NCBI RefSeq assembly: GCF_020523605.1
Contig: NZ_JAJAQI010000008.1
Coordinates: 1 to 64,000, forward strand
Reading direction: 5' to 3'
DNA: 64,000 nucleotides
DNA from: Roseicella aerolata
Lineage (GTDB): Bacteria; Pseudomonadota; Alphaproteobacteria; Acetobacterales; Acetobacteraceae
Part shown: piece by piece, positions 46,498 through 55,551 of the stretch
Layout of the letters: the number at the start of each line of letters is the position of its first letter
How positions within the stretch are numbered: the stretch's first letter is position 1
Position numbers and translations under genes: made by a program
The notes under the pieces: model-generated
Seen by the model: only the letters and a program-made list of their open reading frames with translations
The model's database searches: none
Told to the model about the DNA's origin: nothing

Positions 46498-47394
46498 ATG
46501 TCCGCCACCGGCGCACCGGTCGGATTCATCGGTCTCGGCATGATGGGCCTGCCCATGGCGCGCAGCCTGTTGCGGCGCGGCCGCAGCCTGGTCGCCTGCG
46601 ACATGAGCGAGGCCGCGCGCGCGGCGCTGGCCGAGGACGCCGCCCCCGGCGCGGTGCGCTTCGCCGACACCCCCGCGGGCGTCGCCGATGCGGCCGAGGT
46701 GATCGTGCTGATGCTGCCGGACAGCCGCATCGTCGCGCAGGTGATGGAAGGGGAGGGCGGCCTGCTGCCGGCGCTGCGGCGGGGTCAGCTCGTCATCGAC
46801 ATGGGCTCCTCCGTGCCGGCCGAGACGCGGCGCCTGGCGGCGCTGGCCGCGGCGCGCGGGGCCATGCTCGTGGATGCGCCGGTCTCGGGCAGCGTGGTGA
46901 AGGCCAAGGCCGGCACGCTCGCCATCATGGCGGGCGGCGATGATGCTGCCTGGGCGAAGGCCGAGCCGGTGCTGCGCGACATGGGGGAGACGCTGATCCG
47001 CACCGGCGCGGTCGGCAGCGCGCATGCCATGAAAGCGCTCAACAACTACGTCTATGCCGCCGGCCTGCTGGCGACCGCCGAGGCGCTGCGCATGGCGGAG
47101 GCGCTCGAGCTCGATCTCTCGATCTTCGCCGATGTGCTGAACGCCTCCTCCGGCCGCAACATCGCCACCGAGACCAAGGTGAAGCAGGAGATCCTGCCCG
47201 GCCGCTACCAGGGCGGCTTCCAGCTCGGGCTGATGCGGAAGGACCTGGAGACGGCGGGCGCCATCGCCACCGAGGCGGGGTTCGACGCGCAATCCCTCGC
47301 GCTTTGCCGCGCGCTCTGGACCGATGCCGTGGCGGCGCTCGGCCCCAAGGCGGACAACACGGAAATCCACCGCTTCCTCGGGGGGAAGGCATGA
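46498..47394 (+). CDS. NAD(P)-dependent beta-hydroxyacid dehydrogenase (HIBADH family)
   Basis: A 298-residue enzyme of the 3-hydroxyisobutyrate/tartronate semialdehyde reductase type. The coenzyme motif is GFIGLGMMGLPMARSLLRRG, the substrate-binding motif DAPVSGSVVKAKAGTLAIM, and the catalytic lysine lies in MKALNNYVYAAGLL. The physiological hydroxyacid is unknown. GGAGGAAACGC before the ATG at 46498 supports the start. It overlaps the Bug-type binding protein gene (ATGA), suggesting that the binding protein and the enzyme act on related acids. Confidence 0.92.
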   Translation: MSATGAPVGFIGLGMMGLPMARSLLRRGRSLVACDMSEAARAALAEDAAPGAVRFADTPAGVADAAEVIVLMLPDSRIVAQVMEGEGGLLPALRRGQLVIDMGSSVPAETRRLAALAAARGAMLVDAPVSGSVVKAKAGTLAIMAGGDDAAWAKAEPVLRDMGETLIRTGAVGSAHAMKALNNYVYAAGLLATAEALRMAEALELDLSIFADVLNASSGRNIATETKVKQEILPGRYQGGFQLGLMRKDLETAGAIATEAGFDAQSLALCRALWTDAVAALGPKADNTEIHRFLGGKA

Positions 47395-48368
47395 TGCGCC
47401 TGACGCGCCGCGCGGCCCTGGCCGCGCCAATCGCCGCCCCGCTGGTCCTTCCCGGCCTCGCCCATGCCCAGGGCAGCTGGCCCGACCGGCCGGTGCGCAT
47501 CGTCGTCGCCTTCCCGGCCGGCAGCGTGACGGACACGCTGCTGCGCCACCTCTCGGAGCCGCTGGCGCAGGAGCTCGGGCAGCCCGTCATCATCGACAAC
47601 CGCCCGGGCGGCAATGGCGTGATCGGCACCGAGAGCGCGGCGCGCACCGCGCCCGATGGCCTCACCTGGGTGGTGCTGTCGGTCACCAACGGCGCCCTCG
47701 CGCCCTATGTGGTGCGGCGGCTGCCCTATGATCCCATCAAGGATTTCGCGCCGATCGGCTTCCTGGCCGAGACCGCCTATATCCTGGTGGTGCGGGCCGA
47801 CCACCCGGCGCGCGACCTGCGCGGACTGATCGAACTGGCGAAGAGCAAGAAGCCGGGCGAGCTGACCTTCAGCTACGGCAACCAGAGCGCCCATATCGCC
47901 TCCGCCACGCTGGCGCGCATGGCGGGGGTGGAGATGACCGGCATCCCCTATCGCGGCGGGCCGGAGGCGCTGACGGATGTGATCGCCGGCCGCATCGACA
48001 GCACCTTCACAGACATCCCGGCGGGCCTGCCGCAGGTGAAGGAAGGGAAGCTGCGGGCCATCGGCATCACCCAGCCCGAGGTCTTCCCGCTGGCGCCGGA
48101 GATCCCGCCGGTCGCAACCGTGCTGCCGGGCTATGCCTTCCGCTTCTGGTTCGGCCTCTCGGTCCCGGCGGGAACGCCGGCGCCGGTGATCGCGCGCGCC
48201 AATGCGGCGCTGAACAAGGTGCTGAACCAGCCGGAATTCACGGAGCGCGTGGCGAGGCTCGGCTATGTTCCGCGCCCGACCGAGCCGGAGTGGTTCCGGA
48301 CCTTCCTGCAGGGGCAGATCCGGGACCTCGGCGAGCGCGCGCGGGAAGCGGGGATCGAGCCGGGCTGA
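47391..48368 (+). CDS. Bug/TctC-family tripartite tricarboxylate transporter receptor
   Basis: A 325-residue periplasmic solute receptor with signal peptide LTRRAALAAPIAAPLVLPGLAHAQG. The mature start WPDRPVRIVVAFPAGSVTDT and IIDNRPGGNGVIGTE are the two Bug loops that hold carboxylate ligands via water. LPYDPIKDFAPIGFLAE and IPYRGGPEALTDVIAGRID follow. No TctA/TctB membrane genes are adjacent, as is usual for orphan Bug proteins. The ATG shares bases with the dehydrogenase stop. Confidence 0.93.
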   Translation: MMRLTRRAALAAPIAAPLVLPGLAHAQGSWPDRPVRIVVAFPAGSVTDTLLRHLSEPLAQELGQPVIIDNRPGGNGVIGTESAARTAPDGLTWVVLSVTNGALAPYVVRRLPYDPIKDFAPIGFLAETAYILVVRADHPARDLRGLIELAKSKKPGELTFSYGNQSAHIASATLARMAGVEMTGIPYRGGPEALTDVIAGRIDSTFTDIPAGLPQVKEGKLRAIGITQPEVFPLAPEIPPVATVLPGYAFRFWFGLSVPAGTPAPVIARANAALNKVLNQPEFTERVARLGYVPRPTEPEWFRTFLQGQIRDLGERAREAGIEPG

Positions 48369-48586
48369 GCGGGCCCTGGCGCAGCGGCCGGAAACCTGGC
48401 AGACGCTACGCCGGGCTGGACACAGCGGCCAGCAGCCGGGTCAGGAGGCGCCGCACCGGCGCTGCTGCCGGGCAGAGGGCTCTCCCAGACCTCTGCGAGG
48501 CTCGCCTGGACCGGCCGGATGCCTGGCCGGTCCCGCCCGGTCGGTCCTGCGCGCCGCCCCGCCTTACGCGCGACGTGCGTGACGTC

Positions 48587-49555
48587 TCAGGGCACGCCGA
48601 GCAGGTATTCGCTCAGGAACGTCCAGCCGCTGTTCTCGCCTGGCGGGTTGTCGATGAAGAAGGTCAGCAGGTCCGGCGTGCTGCGGCCGCTGACATAGCC
48701 GGTGGCGACGCCGATGTCCTGGGTTTCCCAGCCAACGCCGCCCGGTGGCAGCAGAGGCTTTGGATCGGACCAGCCGGCGATGGAGTTGCCGGCGCGATCG
48801 ATGGCAGAGACCCGATGCCAGAGCTGGTTCGCGCCGGCCGGGTTGTCCATATGGGTGACGACCAGCGCATTCTCGCCAAAGCGGGTGAAGGCGGCGATGC
48901 CTGCTCCCTGGTTCTCCGCGCCGAACCAGCCCGGGATGGCCTTGACGTCGCTCCAGCCAGCGGCGTTGCCGGCGCTGTCCAGATTCCAGCCGATCCGGTA
49001 ATAACCGCGATTCTCGCCGGCCGGGTTGTCGATGTGGAAGACGACGAGATCCATCAGCCCGTTGCGGTCCACGTCGAGTGAGGCGACATCCCCGCCCTGG
49101 TTCTCCGCGCCGAACCAGCCCGGGACGCTCTTGATGTTGCTCCAGCCGCCGGCCGCGTTGCCGCTAGTATCGAGGTCCCAGCCGATCCGGTAATAACCGC
49201 GATTTTCGCCTGCCGGATTGTCGATATGGAAGGTGACGAGATCGGGTCGCCCGTTGCGATTGATGTCCGCAAGGGTGATGCCGCCACCCTGGTTCTCCGC
49301 TCCGAACCAGCCCGGGACAGGCTTGATCTCGCTCCATCCCGTCGCACTGCCGCTGACGCTCAGATCCCAGCCGACCCGGTAGTAGGCGCGGTTCTCGCCC
49401 GCCGGATTGTCGATGTGGAATACAACCATATCCGGCCGCGAGTTGGCATTGATGCTGCCCAGGGCCACGCCCGCCCCCTGGTCTTCTGCTCCGAACCATC
49501 CGGGAACTTTGTATTTCTGGTCAAAAATTCCCCAGCCGAAATTTCCTGCAACCAT
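48587..49555 (-). CDS. Five-repeat FG-GAP/VCBS-like protein, function unknown
   Basis: A 322-residue protein made of five tandem units of about 63 residues. Each unit has PGWFGAENQG, a loop like DINRNGRPDLVTF, then HIDNPAGENRGYYRIGWDL and a GWSDIK-type end; the fourth and fifth units are degenerate. The D-x-N-x-N-G-x-x-D loop is like calcium loops of FG-GAP/VCBS blades, so a partial beta-propeller is likely. No signal peptide is seen. The ATG at 49555 has AGGAGG eight bases upstream. The upstream DNA is notably AT-rich. Units repeat at DNA level every 189-192 bases. Confidence 0.75.
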   Translation of the reverse strand: MVAGNFGWGIFDQKYKVPGWFGAEDQGAGVALGSINANSRPDMVVFHIDNPAGENRAYYRVGWDLSVSGSATGWSEIKPVPGWFGAENQGGGITLADINRNGRPDLVTFHIDNPAGENRGYYRIGWDLDTSGNAAGGWSNIKSVPGWFGAENQGGDVASLDVDRNGLMDLVVFHIDNPAGENRGYYRIGWNLDSAGNAAGWSDVKAIPGWFGAENQGAGIAAFTRFGENALVVTHMDNPAGANQLWHRVSAIDRAGNSIAGWSDPKPLLPPGGVGWETQDIGVATGYVSGRSTPDLLTFFIDNPPGENSGWTFLSEYLLGVP

Positions 49556-49911
49556 GACGCCCTCCTGCATGGAAGACATGAATCAAATCGTGCAAGGTGC
49601 CCGGGCTTTCCGTGGTCGTGCTTTCACTTGGTTAGATCGACGCCAATCAAGAAAATTAGAAGCAATTTCACAATCTTATCTACCTTGCGCCCTGGGAATA
49701 CAAGGCGCGCCGGGGCCGGAAACATAGTCGGCCACAGCACCTCATCCTGAGTTCAGGAAGACTTCTCTACAAAGAAATCATGCAAGAGAATGTATAAATC
49801 CTCTTGGGCCGCAGGCGCGCTCAACTCTTCGTCAAGGAGGAATGAAGGCCACGTCCGCGCAGGATGCCATGTCGGGCCAGCCTCCCCGGCAGGAGGCCGC
49901 CCCGCCACGTC
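49556..49911. other. AT-rich gene-free region upstream of the repeat protein
   Basis: About 350 bases, most of it far lower in GC than the rest of the window (for example around 49625-49690 and 49755-49805). No ORF of coding quality. It probably holds the promoter of the repeat-protein gene and may be recently acquired DNA. No inverted terminal repeats or tRNA scar were seen. Confidence 0.55.
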
Positions 49912-50274
49912 TCAGCCGGGGTGACCGAAGAACCGCTCCTCCGCGATCTTCCCCTCGCGCAGCGTGTAGAGCGCGATCTCCTCCATCCGCAGCCGCTGGC
50001 CGCTCGCCTTCGCGGTCACGTCGATCTCGAAGCGCAGCGCGAATTGCGCGCCGTTGACATAGGGGCCGTGCGTCACGACCGAGTGGATCTCGTGGTTGGC
50101 GTACCACCATTCCGCCTTGCCGCGCAGGGCAGGCTTGCCGCGCAGCACGGCCATCTCGCCTTCCATCGGCTCGATGCTGACGACGTCATCGGCCCAGAAG
50201 CGCTCGCCCGCCTCCTCGAATTTCCCGGCCTGGCACAGGGCGACGAATTCCTGGGCGACTTCCAGAGTGTGCAT
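49912..50274 (-). CDS. SnoaL-like (NTF2-fold) protein
   Basis: A 120-residue cone-fold protein starting MHTLEVAQEFVALCQAGKFE, with FWADDVVSIEPMEGEMAVLRG and a C-terminal beta sheet ending ALYTLREGKIAEERFFGHPG. This is the SnoaL-like/nuclear transport factor 2 group, which includes isomerases, cyclases and binding proteins; the function is unknown. GGAGGGAC precedes the ATG at 50274. It follows the amidohydrolase by about 60 bases on the same strand and may be co-transcribed. Confidence 0.82.
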   Translation of the reverse strand: MHTLEVAQEFVALCQAGKFEEAGERFWADDVVSIEPMEGEMAVLRGKPALRGKAEWWYANHEIHSVVTHGPYVNGAQFALRFEIDVTAKASGQRLRMEEIALYTLREGKIAEERFFGHPG

Positions 50275-50334
50275 CGGATGTCCCTCCGGCGCACCGGGCG
50301 CCGGAGGGAACATATCAAGAACGCGCTCCGGGCT

Positions 50335-51843
50335 TCAAGCCGGCGCGTCACACAGATAGCGGCGCACCGCATAGGGCTGCCGTGCGAAGGCCGGGCAGAA
50401 GCTGCGCACCACCGGCTCGAGCAGCGCGAAGAGGTCTCGCTTCCCGGCATTCAGCGCCTCCAGCCGCGCCCGTGCCTCCTCCGCCTCGCGCGCGAGTTTC
50501 GCCAGGTCCACCGTCAGCAGCCGGCGGTCGCGGACGATGAAGCGCCCGCCGACCATGACATGGCGCAGCGCATTCGCGTCCTCGGTATGCACGAGCTGGT
50601 TCATGGTGCCGTTCAGCGGCATCCAGTTGGGATGGCTGAGGTCGAGGAAGACGATATCCGCCTTCATCCCCGGTGCGATGGCGCCGATATCCTCGAAGCC
50701 GAGGGTGCGGGCGGAGCCCTGCGTCCCGGCCCGCCATACCTCCTCCGCGCTCACCCACCCCGCCGGGTCCGGGCCCTGCACGGCCGAGAGCTGGAAGGCG
50801 GCCCGCATCGCCTCATACATGTTGGAGGTGTCGGAGGAGGAGACGCCATCCGTCCCGATCCCGACCGTGACGCCGAGGTCGAGCGCCCGGCGCAGCCGGA
50901 ACATGCCGTTGCCGAGCCGCATGTTGCTGCCCGGGTTGTGCGCGATGGCCGCGCCTCGCTCCGCCATGACGCGGAAGTCGTCATCCGTCAGCCAGATGCC
51001 ATGCGCCGCCGAGAAGCGCGGGCCGATGAGGCCGAGCGCGTCCAGGTGCTGGACCAGCGTCCTGCCGTAGCGCTGCATCCCCGCCAGCGCCTGCAGCTTG
51101 CTCTCGGCCACATGGCTCTGGACCGGCGCGCCGTATTCGGTGGCGAGCCGGCCGCAGCCGCAGAGGAAGTCGTCGGCGCAGTGCAGCGGGATGGTGGGGG
51201 CGAGGGCCGGGCGGATATCGGCCGCGCCCCAGCGCCAGTGCTTCAGGATGTCGGCCATGGCGGCGAGCGTCGCCTCGCCCGGCGCCGGACGCGCCGCCTC
51301 GGCCCTGGCGCGCAGCGAATCGGGCAGCGCGTCCCTCAGCCCGGGCACGGCCTCCCAGACCGTGCGGTCGGCGACCATGGGGGCGATGACGGCGCGGAGC
51401 CCCACCTCGGCATAGGCCTCGGCAGCGGCATCCATGCCCTCCCGTGTCGGCAGCGGCGCCTCGGCATAGAGGTCATAGGCCGCGGTCACGCCCTTCAGCG
51501 CCATCTCGGCGGCGCAGAGCTGGGCCGAGAGCTTCTTGTCCGCGAGGCTCCGCCCGCCGCCCATCCAGGGCGCCGCGGCCAGCAGCAGCTCCAGCGTCCA
51601 CTTGTCCGCGAGGCCACGCGCCAGCCCGCCATGGCCATGCGTGTGGGCATTGACCAGGCCGGGATGCAGCAGCATCCCCGAGGCATCCTCGACCCGGGCA
51701 TCGGTGGGTGCGGGCAGCCAGGCGCCGACCGCACGGATGACGCCGTCCTCCACCAGGATGTCGGCGGGCTCGGCGCGGCGTGAGGCGGGGTCCGCCACGC
51801 GCCCGCCACGGATCAGGATCCGGCCCTTCTCGATGCCCGCCAT
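50335..51843 (-). CDS. Metal-dependent amidohydrolase (TRZ/ATZ-like)
   Basis: A 502-residue amidohydrolase-superfamily enzyme. Metal ligands are HTHGHGG (HxH, about residues 67-69), the His of VQSHVAESK, the His of AHGIWLTDDD, and the Asp of IGTDGVSSSDTSN. The N-terminal RILIRGGRVADPASRR and C-terminal APGMKADIVFLDLSHPNW form the composite beta domain. It resembles S-adenosylhomocysteine/methylthioadenosine deaminase and chlorohydrolase relatives; the substrate is not determined. It is divergent from the MFS gene. Confidence 0.9.
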   Translation of the reverse strand: MAGIEKGRILIRGGRVADPASRRAEPADILVEDGVIRAVGAWLPAPTDARVEDASGMLLHPGLVNAHTHGHGGLARGLADKWTLELLLAAAPWMGGGRSLADKKLSAQLCAAEMALKGVTAAYDLYAEAPLPTREGMDAAAEAYAEVGLRAVIAPMVADRTVWEAVPGLRDALPDSLRARAEAARPAPGEATLAAMADILKHWRWGAADIRPALAPTIPLHCADDFLCGCGRLATEYGAPVQSHVAESKLQALAGMQRYGRTLVQHLDALGLIGPRFSAAHGIWLTDDDFRVMAERGAAIAHNPGSNMRLGNGMFRLRRALDLGVTVGIGTDGVSSSDTSNMYEAMRAAFQLSAVQGPDPAGWVSAEEVWRAGTQGSARTLGFEDIGAIAPGMKADIVFLDLSHPNWMPLNGTMNQLVHTEDANALRHVMVGGRFIVRDRRLLTVDLAKLAREAEEARARLEALNAGKRDLFALLEPVVRSFCPAFARQPYAVRRYLCDAPA

Positions 51844-51964
51844 GTCTCGTCCCCCGGCTGCCGCGCCGCATCATGGCCGGGGAGGGGCGGGTTTGTCGCG
51901 GGGGCGCCCGCCCGGGACGACGCCGGCCCTGGCGGCGCGCGCCGATCGGGGCCACCATGGCGGG

Positions 51965-53215
51965 ATGGAGGGAACGACCCGTCTCGCCGCGGCCGCGGAA
52001 GCGCCGCCGCGGCTGTTCGCGCTCGCGGATTTCCGGAGGCTCTGGGGCATCGGCCTCGTCGTCTTCCTGGTCCGCTGGCTGGAGATGCTGGCGGTCTCCC
52101 TCTTCGTCTGGCAGGCGACCGGCTCGGCCTTCCTGGTCGCGATGATGGGCATGCTGCGCATCCTGCCCATGGGGCTGTTCGGCGCGCCGCTCGGCGTGCT
52201 GGCGGAGCGGATCGAGGCGCGCAGCGCCCTCATCCTCATCGTCCTGGCGAGCCTGCTCACCTCCCTCGTGCTGGCGCTTCTGGCGCATCTCGGCGCGCTG
52301 GCGGTCTGGCACCTCGCGCTGGCGAGCTTCATCAACGGTATCGGCTGGGCGGCGGACAACCCGGTGCGGCGGATGATGATCGGCCAGGTGGTCGGGCCGG
52401 AGCGCATGGGCCAGGCCATGTCCTTCGATGTCGGCAGCAACAATGCCAGCCGCATGATGGGCCCGACCGTCTCCGGCCTGCTCTTCGCCGCGCTCGGCAT
52501 CAAGGGCACCTTCCTCGTCGCCGTCGCGCTTTATCTGCTGGCGCTGCTGGCGGCCGTCACGCTGCGCACCCGCAGCGGCCGCATGGCCCCGACCGGGGAG
52601 AGCGTGCTGGCCCGGATGGGGGAGGGGCTGGCGGCGGTCCGCCGCTCCCCGCGGCTGCGCGGCACGCTGCTCGTCACCGTCCTCTTCAACATCTTCGGCT
52701 GGCCCTTCACCAGCCTGGTGCCGGTGGTGGCGCAGGACCGCTTCGGCCTGGGGCCGGAGGCGACCGGGCTGCTCGCCAGCATGGATGGGGTCGGCGCCTT
52801 CGCCGGCGCGCTGCTGATGGCGGGCCTCGCGCGGCCGGCCTGGTATGCGCGGCTCTATGTCGGCGGGCTCGTGCTCTACCTGATGATGGTCTCCGGCTTC
52901 GCCCTTGCGCCCGGCGCCTGGGCGGCGGGGGCGGCGCTGCTGCTGGTCGGCTTCGGCCAGGCCGGCTTCAGCATCATGCAGGCGACGCTGGTCTATCTGC
53001 TGGCGCCGCCGGAGGTCCGCATGCGCGTGCTCGGCCTGCTCTCGGTCTGCATCGGCATCGGGCCGGTCGGCTTCCTGATGCTGGGCGTCGCGGCCGATGC
53101 GCTGGGCGCCGCCGCGGCCTGCGCGCTGACCGGCATCGCAGGTCTGCTGGCGCTGGCACTGACCTGGCCGCTCTGGCGCGCCATCCTGACCCAGGGGGAG
53201 GACACCAAGCCATGA
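51965..53215 (+). CDS. MFS transporter
   Basis: A 416-residue transporter with about 10-12 hydrophobic segments, of the MFS_3/enterobactin exporter-like branch: FALADFRRLWGIGLVVFLVR at the start, FGAPLGVLAERIEARSALIL between helices 2 and 3, and INGIGWAADNPVRRMMIGQV. Substrate unknown. Its stop overlaps the ATG of the enolase-superfamily gene (ATGA), so it may transport that enzyme's substrate or product. Confidence 0.88.
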   Translation: MEGTTRLAAAAEAPPRLFALADFRRLWGIGLVVFLVRWLEMLAVSLFVWQATGSAFLVAMMGMLRILPMGLFGAPLGVLAERIEARSALILIVLASLLTSLVLALLAHLGALAVWHLALASFINGIGWAADNPVRRMMIGQVVGPERMGQAMSFDVGSNNASRMMGPTVSGLLFAALGIKGTFLVAVALYLLALLAAVTLRTRSGRMAPTGESVLARMGEGLAAVRRSPRLRGTLLVTVLFNIFGWPFTSLVPVVAQDRFGLGPEATGLLASMDGVGAFAGALLMAGLARPAWYARLYVGGLVLYLMMVSGFALAPGAWAAGAALLLVGFGQAGFSIMQATLVYLLAPPEVRMRVLGLLSVCIGIGPVGFLMLGVAADALGAAAACALTGIAGLLALALTWPLWRAILTQGEDTKP

Positions 53216-54312
53216 CCGACCTGACGATCCGCGAGCTGCGCACCACCCTGCTCCGCCCGCCCTGGGCCAACGACCCCTGGCTGGCCGGCCATGCGCTGGG
53301 GAAGCAGCGGGAGCTGGTGGTGGTGGAGGTGGTGACGGAGTCCGGCCTCACCGGCATGGGCTACCTGCACCTGCTGAACCTGCCGCTGCAGCGCACCATC
53401 GGCGCCTGCCTGGAGGAGGCGATGGCGCCGCGCATCATCGGCCGCGACGCGACAGCGGTGGAGGCGATCTGGCAGGATCTCTGGCGCGCGACGCTGACCG
53501 GCGGGCGCGGCGGCGTCACCATGATGGCGCAGTCCGCCATCGACATCGCGCTCTGGGACGTGGTGGGGAAGGCGGCGGGGCTGCCGCTGCACCGGCTCTG
53601 GGGCCATCATCGCAACCGCATCCCGGCCTATGGCAGCGGCTGCTTCCGCGGCGCGCTCGGCGAGGGGATGGCGGCCAAGGCGAAGCACTATGCCGCGCAG
53701 GGCTACCGGGCCATCAAAATGCAGGCCGCGCATATCGGCGACTGGCGGCAGGATGTGCGGAACCTGCGGATGGTGCGCGACGCGGTGGGCCCCGATGTCG
53801 AGATCATGATCGACATCAACATGGGCTGGACCGCCGACCAGGCGATCATCGCCGGTCGCGCCTTCCAGGACTACGACCCCTACTGGATCGAGGAGCCGGT
53901 GCTGCCCGATGATTTCGCGGGCTATCTCCGCTGCGCCGAGGCGCTGACCACGCGCGTGGTGGGCGGGGAGACGCATTTCGGCCGCGCCGACCTGAAGCCG
54001 GTGCTGGAGAACCCGCGCCTGCCCATCCTGCAGCCGGACCCGATGCGCGGCGGGCTGACCGAGCTGCGCAAGATCGCGACGGTCGCCGATACCTGGGGCA
54101 TGACCATCGCGCCGCACCTCTTCCCCGAGCTGAACGTGCACCTGCTGGCCAGCATCCCGAACGGGCTCTGGGCGGAGCAGATGGGGCTGCTCGACGATGT
54201 CTGGGTGGAGCCGCCGCGCTTCGAGGGCGGCCATATCATCGCGCCGGAGCGCCCGGGCCATGGCCTCGCCTTCCGGGAGGAGGTGCTGCGCGACTTCCGC
54301 CTGGCCGGGTGA
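53212..54312 (+). CDS. Mandelate racemase/muconate lactonizing enzyme family protein
   Basis: A 366-residue enolase-superfamily enzyme. After the capping domain (WANDPWLAGHALGKQRELVV) the barrel has catalytic Lys169 in AIKMQAAH, metal ligands in MIDINMGW, WIEEPVLPDD and VGGETHFGR, and the C-terminal His in IAPHLFPELNVHL. A KxQ-type lysine with a barrel-end His suggests an acid-sugar dehydratase rather than a cycloisomerase, but the substrate is unknown. Coupled to the MFS gene and divergent from the amidohydrolase; together they look like a small catabolic island. Confidence 0.9.
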   Translation: MTDLTIRELRTTLLRPPWANDPWLAGHALGKQRELVVVEVVTESGLTGMGYLHLLNLPLQRTIGACLEEAMAPRIIGRDATAVEAIWQDLWRATLTGGRGGVTMMAQSAIDIALWDVVGKAAGLPLHRLWGHHRNRIPAYGSGCFRGALGEGMAAKAKHYAAQGYRAIKMQAAHIGDWRQDVRNLRMVRDAVGPDVEIMIDINMGWTADQAIIAGRAFQDYDPYWIEEPVLPDDFAGYLRCAEALTTRVVGGETHFGRADLKPVLENPRLPILQPDPMRGGLTELRKIATVADTWGMTIAPHLFPELNVHLLASIPNGLWAEQMGLLDDVWVEPPRFEGGHIIAPERPGHGLAFREEVLRDFRLAG

Positions 54313-54361
54313 GGAGGGAGGCGCCCGGCCGGCGCGCGGCAGCGCCGGCCGGGCCGCCGCA

Positions 54362-54466
54362 CCAGCGGATTGCGTTCACATCCGAACGCCCATCCGCTGT
54401 AGACCGTTGTCTGTAGAGCAGATTCACGCTCCCGGGCGTTCACGCCCCTCCGCGATCCGCTCTAGC
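54362..54466. repeat. Dispersed palindromic repeat R2, copy C
   Basis: A hairpin at 54364-54398 (AGCGGATTGCGTTC pairing with GAACGCCCATCCGCT, one bulge), then TAGACCGTTGTCTGTAGAGC, CACGCTCCCGGGCGTTCACG and GCGATCCGCTCTAG. The last bases are the lipB stop on the other strand. It fills the convergent gap between the enolase-superfamily gene and lipB and is the copy closest to copy D. Confidence 0.8.
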
Positions 54467-55133
54467 CGAACACCTCGTCCCAGGCCGCCATCAGCGCCGC
54501 ATCCGCCTCCTCCATGGTGGCGGGGATGCCGAGGCGGTGCAGGCTGGTCACGCCGTACTGGCTGAGGCCGCAGGGCACGATGCCGCCGAAATGGCCAAGG
54601 TCCGGATCGACATTCAGCGCGATGCCGTGCCAGGTCACCCAGCGGGTCACCCGCACGCCGATGGCGCCGATCTTGTCCTCCGTGCCGCGCGCCTTGTCCT
54701 CCACCCAGATGCCGACCCGGCCCTCCCGCCGCTCGCCCTTCACGGTGAAGCGCCACAGCGCCCGGATCACCCATTCCTCCAGGGCATGGACATAGGCGCG
54801 GACATCCCGGCCGCGCTGCGCCAGGTCCAGCATCACATAGGCGGTCCGCTGGCCCGGCCCGTGATAGGTCCACTGCCCGCCGCGCCCGGCCTGGAAGACC
54901 GGGAAGCGCGGGTCGAGCAGGTCCCCGGGCCCGGCCGAGGTGCCGGCGGTGTAGGTGGGCGGGTGCTCCACGAACCAGACCAGCTCCCCCGCCTCCCCGG
55001 CGCGGATGGCGGCAACCCGGGCTTCCATGGCGGCCAGCGCCGCGGGGTAGGGGGTCAGTCCGTCCGTGATGCGGAATTCCGGCCGCGGGATGTGTTTTCC
55101 GGTGGCGCCCACCGTTGCTCCCGCTGCGCTCAT
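54462..55133 (-). CDS. lipB: Lipoyl(octanoyl) transferase
   Basis: Transfers octanoyl from ACP to lipoyl-domain lysines, the step before lipoyl synthase. The 223 residues show [17 protein letters not shown], the [19 protein letters not shown] block, the catalytic lysine in [11 protein letters not shown] and the catalytic cysteine in [15 protein letters not shown]. It works with LipA (10543-11550) on the PDH lipoyl domains, although it is 43 kb away here. It starts 29 bases from a divergent tRNA-Leu gene. Confidence 0.95.
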   Translation of the reverse strand: MSAAGATVGATGKHIPRPEFRITDGLTPYPAALAAMEARVAAIRAGEAGELVWFVEHPPTYTAGTSAGPGDLLDPRFPVFQAGRGGQWTYHGPGQRTAYVMLDLAQRGRDVRAYVHALEEWVIRALWRFTVKGERREGRVGIWVEDKARGTEDKIGAIGVRVTRWVTWHGIALNVDPDLGHFGGIVPCGLSQYGVTSLHRLGIPATMEEADAALMAAWDEVFG

Positions 55134-55162
55134 CGGTTATAGCCCCGGCCTCGCCCGGTTCT

Positions 55163-55248
55163 GCGGTCGTGGCGGAATGGTAGACGCGCCAGCTTGAGGT
55201 GCTGGTGGGGGAAACCCCGTGGAAGTTCGAATCTTCTCGACCGCACCA
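55163..55248 (+). tRNA. tRNA-Leu (anticodon GAG)
   Basis: An 86-base cloverleaf including an encoded CCA. The acceptor arms are GCGGTCG (55163-55169) and CGACCGC (55238-55244), with discriminator A. The anticodon stem is CCAGC/GCTGG around loop TTGAGGT, giving anticodon GAG, which reads CUC and CUU. A long variable arm TGGGGGAAACCCCGT is typical of class II leucine tRNA, and the T arm contains GTTCGAATC. A (CT)n run follows immediately. Confidence 0.95.
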
Positions 55249-55551
55249 CTCTCTCTCTCTCTGCTCCTGAACTCGCCGGCCCTGTCCTGATGGTCGTGCC
55301 GCCCGGCTGCGCCTAGCACGCCGCTGCGGGTTGGGCGAGGCGGCGTGCCGCCTGTAGGGCCGGCGGCACCGGGACAGCACCACGACCCCGGACGATCCCC
55401 CACCGGTAAGCGGCCCAGGTCCCGCCTGGGCGCAGAGCGTGTCCAGCGGCCTCCCTGGCCCGGTGGCGCGGCAAACCGGTTCTTTGCCGTTCCAATGGTT
55501 GCGGCTTCGGTCCTTCGCCCGCATCTTCCACCCTCAATCGAGGGGCGAGGC
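55249..55551. other. Gap between tRNA-Leu and maeB
   Basis: About 300 bases. It starts with a short CT repeat (about 55249-55261) directly after the tRNA CCA. No credible gene, attachment-site duplication or integrase remnant is visible. It should contain the maeB promoter; none was identified with confidence. Confidence 0.5.

Noticed and set aside
48903-49500. Possible CRISPR-like array because of regularly spaced near-identical DNA.
   Set aside because: The 189-192 base spacing is a multiple of three inside one ORF, and the repeats encode a conserved protein unit.
55249-55263. The CT-repeat after tRNA-Leu as a possible phage attachment scar.
   Set aside because: There is no duplicated tRNA 3' end, no integrase and no phage genes nearby; simple sequence is the better reading.
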